A DNA stretch of 36,909 nt, from NCBI GenBank assembly GCA_002843035.1, contig PHEV01000019.1, forward strand, positions 1 through 36,909, given 5' to 3'. A program made the position numbers and the translations under genes. The notes below the pieces were generated by a model. The model saw only the letters and a list, made by a program, of their open reading frames with translations. It ran no database searches and was not told the origin of the DNA. Numbering within the stretch: position 1 is the stretch's first letter; every line of letters starts with the position of its first letter. The DNA comes from Actinobacteria bacterium HGW-Actinobacteria-5 (GTDB lineage: Bacteria > Actinomycetota > Actinomycetes > Propionibacteriales > Propionibacteriaceae). Shown here piece by piece: positions 30,024 to 36,909 of this stretch.

Positions 30024-30056
30024 GTTCACCTGTGAGTCGACTGTGGGTCACTTCCA
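30024..30056 (+). promoter_or_regulatory. PHO box: three 11-nt direct repeats upstream of the phosphatase gene
   Basis: Three adjacent 11-mers read GTTCACCTGTG, AGTCGACTGTG and GGTCACTTCCA. Positions 3, 4 and 8 (T, C, T) are invariant. Compared with the Streptomyces PhoP direct-repeat consensus G(G/T)TCAYYYR(G/C)G, units 1 and 3 match at 10 and 9 of 11 positions and unit 2 at 7. The array ends 40 bases before the phosphatase ATG, the right place for PhoP activation under phosphate starvation. Confidence 0.7.
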
Positions 30057-30072
30057 CCTGCCTAGCTGGGCG

Positions 30073-30081
30073 TTGTCCACA
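30073..30081 (+). promoter_or_regulatory. Isolated DnaA-box-like nonamer
   Basis: TTGTCCACA is identical to the DnaA-box consensus used in GC-rich actinobacteria. It lies in the leader or promoter of the phosphatase gene, 15 bases before the ATG. It stands alone and may be chance. Confidence 0.25.
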
Positions 30082-30096
30082 CGAGAGGAGACAGGA

Positions 30097-32034
30097 ATGT
30101 CCAAACGAGCGTTGGCGGCGGGAGTCGCCTTCGGGCTGGTGGCCACCCTGGCCGGCGGCCAGGCGGCTCTGGCCGGCCCGGGCCGGAACACCGGCGGAGA
30201 ACACCCCGGCAAGGGCAGGGACGGGGCCGCGGTGAAGTCCGTCGAGTTCATCGGCATGGATCCCCCGGCCACGCCCGAACAGAAGGCCGACATCTACTCG
30301 TCAGCGAAGATCAAGGTCACCTATGCCAACCGGCGGACCCAGATCCTCGACCTGGCGTATCACCAACTGATGGCCACTGGCGAGACCGTCAACGGCAAGG
30401 TCGTCGGCGGTCTTTACGACGTGAACGACCAGCCGCTCACCGACGACAACGGGCAGATCGCCTCCGATGCCCCGGACGGGAACTCGCTGATCAAGGTGCC
30501 GGGTGCACGCGGCTCCAGCCGGTCGAGCAACCCACTGTCGCTGGTCACCCAGTACGAGTACCGCAGCAAGCCCCCGGCCGGCTCGCAGTTCACCGAGAGC
30601 GACTACTGGAGCCGCCTACCCGCCACCATGAGCGTCGCCGGCATCGACCAGGACAAGCGCACCGGCGCCCTGAAGGTGAACGACTACGACAACATCAGCT
30701 TCGCCGCCGAGAACGGGCTGTGGGTGCCGTGCGCGGCGTCCCTCACTCCGTGGAACACCCACCTCTCCTCTGAGGAGTACGAGCCGGACGCCAAGACCCG
30801 CGAGGGCCTGCCCGCGGCCGCCGACACCCAGGACGGGACCGACATCTCCGGCTTCAGCAAGGCCTTCTTCGGCGACCCGGCGACGGCGAACGCGTACAAC
30901 TACGGGCTGGTCCCCGAGGTGCGCGTGCACCGTGACGGCAGCACCTCGGTGCAGATGCACTACGCGCTCGGCCGGATCGCCCGCGAACTCGCCGACGTCC
31001 AGCCCGACGGGCGCACCGCGTTCATGGGCGACGACGGTGGGTTCACCGGCATGTTCATGTTCGTGGCGGACCGTGTCGCGGACCTCTCCAGCGGCACCCT
31101 CTACGCTGCGAAGTGGAGGCAGACGAGCCCCGCCGGTACCGACGGCGGATCGGCGAAGCTCAGCTGGATCCGGCTCGGGCACGGTTCGGACCGCGAAATC
31201 CGGAGCCTGGTCGAGGGCGGCATCACCTTCAGCGACATCTTCGAGGTCAGCAACACCGACCCGGGTGACCCGGGCTTCACCAAGGTGCACACCTACGCCG
31301 GCACCGAGTGGCTGAAGCTGAACCCGGGCATGGAGAAGGCCGCAGCCTTCCTGGAGACCCGCCGTTACGCCGCGCTGCGCGGCGCCACCACCGAGTTCAA
31401 CAAGTTCGAGGGCGTGACCCACAACGCGCGCGACAAGAAGGTCTACCTGGTGATGTCCCGCGTGGAGGGCGGCATGGCCGACGGCACGGGCGACGTCCAG
31501 CTGGCCCAGAACAAGGGCGGCGCGGTCTACCAGATGGATCTCGCCCGGGGCGTGCGGGACAGCTCCGGCGCCCTGATCCGGTCGCGGTACGCGGCCACGG
31601 GCATTCGCGCCCTGCCGGCGCTGCTCGGCCAGTACTCCTCGACGCCGGACCTCAGCGGGAACAAGTGCGATCAGGACCACGTGTGCGGCGGGGACAACCT
31701 CAAGTACTCCGAGGGCATGCGCACGCTGTTCATCGGTGAGGACACCAGTTACCGCAACAACAACTACGTGTGGGCCTACAACGTCGACTCCGGCAAGCTC
31801 TCCCGCATTCTCTCGGTACCGATGGGTGCCGAGGCGACCGGCCTGCAGGTGGTCGACAACTACAACGGCTCGGCCTACGTCATGGGGAACTTCCAGCACC
31901 CCGGCGAGTTCGGCAGCAGCGATCCCGACTGGGCGCAGATCGAGCCCCTGCTGGAGAGCAGGTGGAACGGCCTGCTGAAGACCACGATCGGGTACCTCGG
32001 CACGAAGGACGGCGCCCTGCCGGGCCTGCGGTAA
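30097..32034 (+). CDS. Secreted PhoX-type (DUF839) phosphatase
   Basis: This 645-residue exported protein belongs to the PhoX/DUF839 family, calcium/iron-dependent phosphatases that release phosphate from organic esters outside the cell. A Sec-type signal peptide is clear ('MSKRALAAGVAFGLVATLAG' followed by GQAALA, residues 1-26). I see no twin-arginine motif, whereas classical PhoX proteins use Tat. Family segments include 'GGFTGMFMFVADRV', 'GTLYAAKWRQTSP', 'FNKFEGVTHNARDKKVYLVM', 'QVVDNYNGSAYVMGNFQHPG' and a late 'FIGEDTSYRNNNYVWAYN'. I chose the ATG at 30097 because GAGGAG lies upstream and the signal peptide begins there. The PHO box upstream supports a phosphate-starvation role. A strong hairpin follows the stop. 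Confidence 0.8.
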   Translation: MSKRALAAGVAFGLVATLAGGQAALAGPGRNTGGEHPGKGRDGAAVKSVEFIGMDPPATPEQKADIYSSAKIKVTYANRRTQILDLAYHQLMATGETVNGKVVGGLYDVNDQPLTDDNGQIASDAPDGNSLIKVPGARGSSRSSNPLSLVTQYEYRSKPPAGSQFTESDYWSRLPATMSVAGIDQDKRTGALKVNDYDNISFAAENGLWVPCAASLTPWNTHLSSEEYEPDAKTREGLPAAADTQDGTDISGFSKAFFGDPATANAYNYGLVPEVRVHRDGSTSVQMHYALGRIARELADVQPDGRTAFMGDDGGFTGMFMFVADRVADLSSGTLYAAKWRQTSPAGTDGGSAKLSWIRLGHGSDREIRSLVEGGITFSDIFEVSNTDPGDPGFTKVHTYAGTEWLKLNPGMEKAAAFLETRRYAALRGATTEFNKFEGVTHNARDKKVYLVMSRVEGGMADGTGDVQLAQNKGGAVYQMDLARGVRDSSGALIRSRYAATGIRALPALLGQYSSTPDLSGNKCDQDHVCGGDNLKYSEGMRTLFIGEDTSYRNNNYVWAYNVDSGKLSRILSVPMGAEATGLQVVDNYNGSAYVMGNFQHPGEFGSSDPDWAQIEPLLESRWNGLLKTTIGYLGTKDGALPGLR

Positions 32035-32047
32035 CCCACCTCGTAGC

Positions 32048-32077
32048 GGTCCCGGCGCCGGTCACGGCGCCGGGACC
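32048..32077. terminator. Bidirectional 13-bp hairpin terminator
   Basis: Arms GGTCCCGGCGCCG (32048-32060) and CGGCGCCGGGACC (32065-32077) are perfect complements around a 4-nt loop GTCA. It lies 13 bases after the phosphatase stop, between two convergent genes. It has no T-tract, which is usual for actinobacterial terminators. Confidence 0.8.
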
Positions 32078-32209
32078 GGCGCACATGCGGTCGGGCACGA
32101 CCTGGCGCAGCCGGAGGCCGACGGAGCAAGAGGGAAGCGGGGTCGGGCAACCGTCCCGAACGCGACCGGTGTGCGTGCCGGAGCCGGGCCCCGGTGGCCC
32201 GACCAGGAG

Positions 32210-32830
32210 CTACTGCGCGAGCGCGGCGAGGTGCCGCAGCCGAGCCAGCTCCGACTTGAGGAACTCCGGCCCGCCCCGGCGCGCCAGCACGATCGTGGCG
32301 TTGCTGCGGAACGGGGCCACGGCGATCATCGTCTCGCCCCAGCCGGGCAGCCACCCGTCCGGCAGCTCGTCATCCCGCGGCACGGCGAGGTCACCCAGCG
32401 CGCGGACGCCGTCCGCATCCAGCTCCGGAGCGAGGTCGGTGTGCGCGAGCAGACGACCCGCGACCCGGTCGACCAGGACCGCCCAGGTCACCCGGAACAC
32501 CTGTGGCGACTCCCGGGTGAGGATCACCTCCGCGTGCGCCGGGTTCTCGGTCATGGCGTTGAGCACATCCACGTCCGCCTGCAGTCCCCACGCCTCCGGG
32601 TAGTGGGACAGCCAGACCACCTCGACGCCCGGGACGGAGGTGCAGGCCGTGATCAGGGAGTCCGGCGGAACGCCTCCCGGCAGTTCGAGCATGAAGTCGT
32701 CAACGGCGTAGCCCTCGTACTTCTCCACGATCTCGACGGCGTTGATATCCGCGCCGACCGTGCCCATGGCAGTGGCTACCGCGCCCAGGGAGCCGGGTCG
32801 GTCTGGCAGGGCCACGCGCATCAGGAACAC
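32210..32830 (-). CDS. ACT-domain-containing protein
   Basis: This 206-residue protein has an N-terminal ACT domain, about residues 3-75: 'RVALPDRPGSLGAVATAMGT' then 'VGADINAVEIVEKYEGYAVD'. ACT domains bind amino acids and regulate partner enzymes, so it is likely a sensor of unknown target. The C-terminal half is an uncharacterised domain without enzymatic motifs. The GTG at 32830 includes 'VFLMRV', which fits the family start; the ATG three codons later is an alternative. A CAGACT box lies 6 nt before the GTG. I recall a similar ACT protein (Rv3013) between ligA and gatC in M. tuberculosis, also on the opposite strand. It is divergent from gatC. Confidence 0.8.
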   Translation of the reverse strand: MFLMRVALPDRPGSLGAVATAMGTVGADINAVEIVEKYEGYAVDDFMLELPGGVPPDSLITACTSVPGVEVVWLSHYPEAWGLQADVDVLNAMTENPAHAEVILTRESPQVFRVTWAVLVDRVAGRLLAHTDLAPELDADGVRALGDLAVPRDDELPDGWLPGWGETMIAVAPFRSNATIVLARRGGPEFLKSELARLRHLAALAQ

Positions 32831-32930
32831 CCCGACAGTCTGGCGTATCGGTGTTACAACGGTGTCAAACCTCCCCGCTATTGTGAGATTCCCGCGGGCG
32901 CAGGCCCCCGGTTCGCAACAGGAGTTCGCC

Positions 32931-33227
32931 TTGGCCTTGACTGCCGCCGACGTGGCCCGACTCGGGGAATTGGCCCGAATCCGGCTCACCGATGAAGAAC
33001 TGGCCCATCTGGCGCCTCAGCTCGACGTGATCCTGGCCTCGGTCGCGCGCGTCACCGAGGTTGCCGGGGCGGACGTGCCGCCGACGTCGCACGCGCTGCC
33101 GCTGACCAATGTGTTCCGCGACGACGTCGTCATCCCTTCGCTTCCCGCTGAGGCTGTGCTGGCTGCCGCACCCGCGGTCGAGGACGGCCGCTTCCGCGTG
33201 CCCCGGATCCTGGGGGAGGAGGCATGA
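32931..33227 (+). CDS. gatC: Asp-tRNA(Asn)/Glu-tRNA(Gln) amidotransferase subunit C
   Basis: This 98-residue protein is the small stabilising subunit of the GatCAB amidotransferase. The family start '[20 protein letters not shown]' is present, then '[18 protein letters not shown]' and '[17 protein letters not shown]', with the C-terminal '[12 protein letters not shown]'. The start is a rare TTG at 32931, supported by AGGAG 6 nt upstream (caacAGGAGttcgcc). No ATG or GTG fits the family N-terminus. It overlaps gatA by 4 nt (ATGA). A TATTGT hexamer at 32879-32884 may be the operon -10, leaving a leader of about 40 nt (weak). Confidence 0.93.
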   Translation: MALTAADVARLGELARIRLTDEELAHLAPQLDVILASVARVTEVAGADVPPTSHALPLTNVFRDDVVIPSLPAEAVLAAAPAVEDGRFRVPRILGEEA

Positions 33228-34750
33228 GCATCCTCACTGCTTCCGCAGCGGAGCTGTCGGCGAGGCTGGCATCGGGAGAACTCAGCGCGCGCGAGGTCGC
33301 GCAGGCCCACCTCGACCAGATCGAGGCCGTGGACGATCGGGTGAAGGCATTCCTGTACGTGGACGGCGAGCGGGCGCTCGCAGCGGCCGACGCCGTGGAC
33401 GCGAGGCGCGCCGCCGGCGAGCAGCTCGGCCCGCTCGCAGGCATCCCCCTCGCGATGAAGGACATCTTCACCATGACCGGCGCGCCGACCACGTGTGGCT
33501 CCCGGATCCTCGAGGGCTGGAGACCGCCCTACAACTCCACCATCACCCAGAAGCTGATCGATGCCGGCGTGGTGGTGCTCGGCAAGACCAACATGGACGA
33601 GTTCGCGATGGGCTCCTCCACCGAGAACTCGGGCTTCTTCACCACGCACAACCCGTGGGACAACACCAGGATCCCCGGCGGCTCCGGAGGCGGCTCCGCC
33701 GCCGCTCTGGCCGCCTTCGAGGCGCCGCTGGCCATCGGGACCGACACGGGCGGGTCGATCCGCCAGCCCGCCTCGGTGACCGGCACGGTCGGCGTCAAGC
33801 CGACCTACGGCGGGACCTCCCGCTACGGCGTGGTCGCGATGGCGTCGTCGCTGGACACCCCCGGCCCCTGTGCCCGGTCGGTGCTGGATGCGGCGCTGCT
33901 GCACAGCGTGATGGCGGGCTGGGACCCCCGCGACTCCACCTCGATCAACGCCCCGGTGCCGGACGTTGTCGGTGCCGCCCGCAGCGGCGACATCGCCGGG
34001 ATGCGGATCGGGGTCGTGACCGAGTTCGGCGGCGAGGGCTACCAGCCCGGTGTCGAGCAACGGTTCCGGGAGGCGCTGGCGATCCTGGAGGGCCTCGGGG
34101 CGGAGATCGTCGAGGTCTCCTGCCCGCACTTCGACTACGCGCTGGCCGCGTACTACCTGATCATGCCCAGCGAGGTGTCCAGCAACCTGGCCCGGTTCGA
34201 CGCGATGCGCTACGGCCTGCGGATCGGCGACGACGGGCAGCACAGCACCGAAGAGGTGATGAACCTCACCCGCGGTGCCGGCTTCGGCGCGGAGGCGAAG
34301 CGCCGGATCATCATCGGCACCTATGCGCTGTCCTCGGGCTACTACGACGCCTACTACGGCTCGGCCCAGAAGGTGCGCACGCTGATCACCCGCGACTTCG
34401 ACGCCGCGTTCGGCCAGGTGGACGTCCTGGTCTCACCGACCACGCCGACCACGGCCTTCACCATCGGTGAGCGGGTGGACGACCCGCTGGCCATGTACAA
34501 GGCCGACCTGTGCACGATCCCGTCCAACCTGGCCGGCAACTGCGCGGCGTCCATCCCGTGCGGGCTGAGCCCCGATGACGGGCTGCCGGTGGGGTTCCAG
34601 GTGATGGCGCCGCCGTTGGCCGACGACCGCCTCTACCGGGTCGGCGCGGCGCTCGAGCGCGAGCTGGCGTCCCGCTGGGGCGGCGGGCTGCTCGACGGGC
34701 TGGCGTCCTCGCCGGCGGGGGCGTACCTGAATGTGGGAGGCGTGCGATGA
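33224..34750 (+). CDS. gatA: Asp-tRNA(Asn)/Glu-tRNA(Gln) amidotransferase subunit A
   Basis: This 508-residue amidase releases ammonia from glutamine for transamidation of misacylated Glu-tRNA(Gln) or Asp-tRNA(Asn). The Ser-cis-Ser-Lys triad is visible: Lys79 in '[14 protein letters not shown]', Ser154 in '[14 protein letters not shown]' and nucleophile Ser178 in '[17 protein letters not shown]'. The glutaminase fold continues through '[20 protein letters not shown]' to a normal C-terminus. The ATG overlaps the gatC stop by 4 nt and the stop overlaps the gatB start by 4 nt. Complete and intact. Confidence 0.96.
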   Translation: MSILTASAAELSARLASGELSAREVAQAHLDQIEAVDDRVKAFLYVDGERALAAADAVDARRAAGEQLGPLAGIPLAMKDIFTMTGAPTTCGSRILEGWRPPYNSTITQKLIDAGVVVLGKTNMDEFAMGSSTENSGFFTTHNPWDNTRIPGGSGGGSAAALAAFEAPLAIGTDTGGSIRQPASVTGTVGVKPTYGGTSRYGVVAMASSLDTPGPCARSVLDAALLHSVMAGWDPRDSTSINAPVPDVVGAARSGDIAGMRIGVVTEFGGEGYQPGVEQRFREALAILEGLGAEIVEVSCPHFDYALAAYYLIMPSEVSSNLARFDAMRYGLRIGDDGQHSTEEVMNLTRGAGFGAEAKRRIIIGTYALSSGYYDAYYGSAQKVRTLITRDFDAAFGQVDVLVSPTTPTTAFTIGERVDDPLAMYKADLCTIPSNLAGNCAASIPCGLSPDDGLPVGFQVMAPPLADDRLYRVGAALERELASRWGGGLLDGLASSPAGAYLNVGGVR

Positions 34751-36187
34751 GCGTCGATGTGCTGGACTACGACGAGGCGCTGGCGGCGTTCGACCCGGTG
34801 CTGGGCCTGGAGGTCCACGTCGAGCTGAACACCGCGTCCAAGATGTTCTGTGGCTGCGTCAACGCCTTCGGTGCTGAGCCGAACACGCAGACCTGCCCGG
34901 TCTGCCTCGGCCTGCCCGGCTCGTTGCCGGTGGTGAACGGCAAGGCGATCGAGTCGGCCATCCGGATCGGGCTGGCGCTGAACTGCAGCATCGCCGAGTG
35001 GTGCCGGTTCGCCCGGAAGAACTACTTCTACCCGGACATGACGAAAGACTTCCAGACCTCGCAGTACGATGAGCCGATCGCCTACGACGGCTGGATCGAC
35101 CTCGACGTCGACGGGGAGACCTTCCGGATCGAGATCGAGCGCGCCCACATGGAGGAGGACGCGGGCAAGCTCGTCCACGCCGGCGGCAGCACCGGTCGGA
35201 TCGGGGATGCCGCGTACTCCCTGGTCGACTACAACCGGGCCGGCACGCCGCTGGTCGAGATCGTGACCAGGCCGATCACCGGCACCGGCGCGAAGGCGCC
35301 GCAGGTCGCGAAGGCGTACGTGTCGTTCCTGCGCGACCTGATGCTCAGCCTGGGCGTCTCCGACGTCCGGATGGAACAGGGCTCGCTGCGGTGCGACGCG
35401 AACGTCTCCCTGATGCCGAAGGGCGCCACCGAGTTCGGGCTGCGCACCGAGACGAAGAACGTGAACTCGCTGCGCAGCGTCGAGCGTGCGCTCACCTACG
35501 AGATCCAGCGGCAGGCCGCCGTGCTGTCCTCCGGCGGGAAGGTGCACCAGGAGACCCGCCAAGGACTACCGCTACTTCCCGGAGCCCGACCTGGTGCCGG
35601 TGGCGCCGAGCCGGGAGTGGGTGGAGGAACTGCGTGGCACCCTTCCGGAGTTGCCGAACCTGCGCCGGGCCCGGCTTCAGGGAGAGTGGGGGTTCACCGA
35701 CCTGGAACTGCAGGACGTGGTCAACGCTGGCGCGCTCGAGCTCGTCGTCGCCACCGTTGCTGCCGGGGCGAGCCCGCAGGCAGCCCGCAAGTGGTGGACG
35801 ACCGAACTCGCCCGGCGGGCGAACGAGACCGGTGTGGAGCTGGCCGGCCTGGCCATCACCCCGGCTCAGGTCGCCGAGCTTCAGGCACTCGTCGACGCGG
35901 GTACGGTCAACGACAAGCTCGCCCGGCAGGTGATCGACGGCGTGCTCGCGGGTGAGGGCTCACCCGCCGCCGTGGTCGCGTCCCGCGGCCTGGCCGTGGT
36001 GTCCGATGCCGGCGCGCTGTCGGCAGCGGTGGACGCGGCGATCGCCGCGAACCCCGATGTCGCCGAGCGGATCCGGGCCGGCAAGGTGCAGGCGGCCGGC
36101 GCCCTGATCGGCGAGGTGATGAAGCAGATGCGGGGCCAGGCGGACGCCGGCCGCGTGCGGGAACTGATCCTGGCGAAGCTTGCCTGA
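34747..36187 (+). pseudogene. gatB: gatB, interrupted by an internal out-of-frame deletion
   Basis: The gene encodes the GatB subunit, which binds misacylated tRNA and carries the kinase and transamidase site. The first 271 residues are normal: '[19 protein letters not shown]', '[18 protein letters not shown]', '[19 protein letters not shown]', '[14 protein letters not shown]', ending 'VHQETR'. The expected continuation, about 18 residues (S. aureus has 19 between QETR and DYRYFPEPD), is missing. From 35561 the sequence resumes in another frame as '[20 protein letters not shown]' and runs to a normal C-terminus at 36187. Frame bookkeeping gives a loss of 3n+2 bases, about 53-56. In the first frame translation would add about 131 wrong residues and stop at 35955. 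The flanks share CGCCA-type microhomology. Since GatB is normally essential, an assembly error is as likely as a real mutation. Confidence 0.9.
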
Positions 36188-36909
36188 GGATCGCACGCCC
36201 GTCGAGCCCCCCTCACGCCACGTCGCGGGAGGGGACGCCGCGAGGGGGACGGCCGCGCCGCGGCCGGGAGGCGGCGCCGCCGGAAGAGGGTGGCTGCCCA
36301 CCCTCGCCGGGCTGGCGCTGGTTGTCCAGCTGGTCGCCGTCTACCTTCCCGGCAGCCCGGGCGGCGGTCTCGAGCTGCCCTGGCTACCGGGCGCCGACAA
36401 GGCCGTTCACGTCCTGGTCTTCGGGGTACCGGTGTACTTGTTCGGCCGGCTCACCCGGCGTGTCGGGTTGGTCGCAGGGGTGTTCGCCGTCCACGCTGTG
36501 GTGAGCGAGCTGGTGCAGTGGCGGTTCATCCCGTACCGGGATGGTGACCCCTTCGACGCCCTGGCCGACCTGCCACCCGGGCTGCTGCTCGATCACCTCG
36601 GACCAAGGCACCGAGATGGCAAGGCACCTGGCCATCACCGCGTCCCCGGGTGTCGCCTCGAGCAGGCCGCGAGCCCGTTCACCGAGGTCGCCGGCTTCAT
36701 GAACTCCGGGCCCATGCCGGGGTCCACCACCCTGACCTCCAGGCGGCCGTCAGCGAGACCGCCGGCGGCGTCCGCCGCGACGTCCGCGACGGCGGGGACG
36801 CCGCTCGCCGTCCGCCGTCTGGTCGGCGTGAGCCGCACCGGGCTGCTCCTCGGATTCGTCTTCGTCGCCTTCGACGCCATCGGCCGGGCCTGGCAGCTGG
36901 GCACCATGC
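36180..36909 (+). CDS. VanZ-like family membrane protein (3' end outside window)
   Basis: The frame stays open to the right edge of the window. A predicted helix '[20 protein letters not shown]' is followed by VanZ-family signatures: '[20 protein letters not shown]', '[20 protein letters not shown]' and '[19 protein letters not shown]'. VanZ-like proteins are small membrane proteins of mostly unknown role; the name comes from teicoplanin resistance. No ATG precedes the domain, and the likely start is the TTG at 36180, overlapping the gatB stop, which would couple the two genes. After about 36600 the frame no longer looks VanZ-like, codon bias dips, then a hydrophobic stretch appears near the edge. 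It could be one longer protein, a frameshift, or the end of the gene followed by another. Confidence 0.6.
   Translation, partial: MPEDRTPVEPPSRHVAGGDAARGTAAPRPGGGAAGRGWLPTLAGLALVVQLVAVYLPGSPGGGLELPWLPGADKAVHVLVFGVPVYLFGRLTRRVGLVAGVFAVHAVVSELVQWRFIPYRDGDPFDALADLPPGLLLDHLGPRHRDGKAPGHHRVPGCRLEQAASPFTEVAGFMNSGPMPGSTTLTSRRPSARPPAASAATSATAGTPLAVRRLVGVSRTGLLLGFVFVAFDAIGRAWQLGTM

Noticed and set aside
36635-36907. Minus-strand open frame of 90 codons at the right edge
   Set aside because: It shares its third codon positions with the plus-strand frame, so codon bias cannot separate them, and no family motif is visible. Undecidable from this window.

Overview
This is a contiguous stretch of a high-GC actinobacterial chromosome, most likely from the order Propionibacteriales (family Propionibacteriaceae or close). 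The basis is very high third-position GC, frequent GTG/TTG starts, the GlgE glycogen route, NucS-type mismatch repair, the atpC-DUF2550 pair, a methylmalonyl-CoA epimerase whose N-terminus closely resembles the Propionibacterium shermanii enzyme, and the actinobacterial order iscS-mnmA-metE-like-ligA-ACT-gatC-gatA-gatB (the order I recall for Mycobacterium tuberculosis Rv3025c to Rv3009c). It is mainly a housekeeping region. I see no prophage, CRISPR array, rRNA or tRNA gene, and no gene-free stretch longer than about 190 bases.

Layout. Positions 1-1304 hold the end of the ATP synthase operon (atpD 3' end, atpC) and a DUF2550 membrane protein. Positions 1306-2344 hold the one clear mobile or domesticated element: a REP-associated tyrosine transposase (RAYT) bracketed by two hairpin repeats on each side in opposite orientation. 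A fifth copy lies far away, in front of mnmA. Positions 2320-5550 carry a cobalamin adenosyltransferase, a lipoprotein cyclophilin, an alpha/beta hydrolase, a small zinc-ribbon-like protein and nucS. Positions 5638-10073 (minus strand) carry an AI-2E-type permease, a DivIVA-like coiled-coil protein, methylmalonyl-CoA epimerase and phosphoglucomutase. Positions 10161-12604 carry a thioredoxin-fold TPR protein and a cardiolipin synthase. Positions 12628-15111 encode an 827-aa MFS exporter with a very large inserted heptad-repeat domain.

Positions 15187-23642 (minus strand) form a glycogen / alpha-glucan block: glgX, glgE, maltokinase and glgB, followed by a GNAT-like/Nudix fusion. The last four are stitched by 1-4 nt overlaps or a 10-nt gap. 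GlgE extends glucan from maltose 1-phosphate made by the maltokinase, GlgB branches it, GlgX debranches it, and Pgm interconverts glucose phosphates. No treS is present. Positions 23726-29948 hold the sulfur-relay / tRNA thiolation pair (cysteine desulfurase, mnmA), a MetE-like protein, a divergent RibD/DHFR-like reductase, ligA and a tiny membrane protein. Then come a secreted PhoX-type phosphatase behind a likely PHO box, an ACT-domain protein and gatCAB. In this sequence gatB is broken by an internal out-of-frame deletion. The window ends inside a VanZ-like gene.

The most notable signals are the five-copy REP/RAYT system (one repeat supplies the last codons of the adenosyltransferase gene, another abuts a probable mnmA promoter), the gatB lesion, seven starts with a TANNNT box 6-7 nt upstream (probable leaderless transcripts), a triple 11-nt PHO-box repeat, a 19-bp hairpin before the DivIVA-like gene, and the MFS heptad domain.
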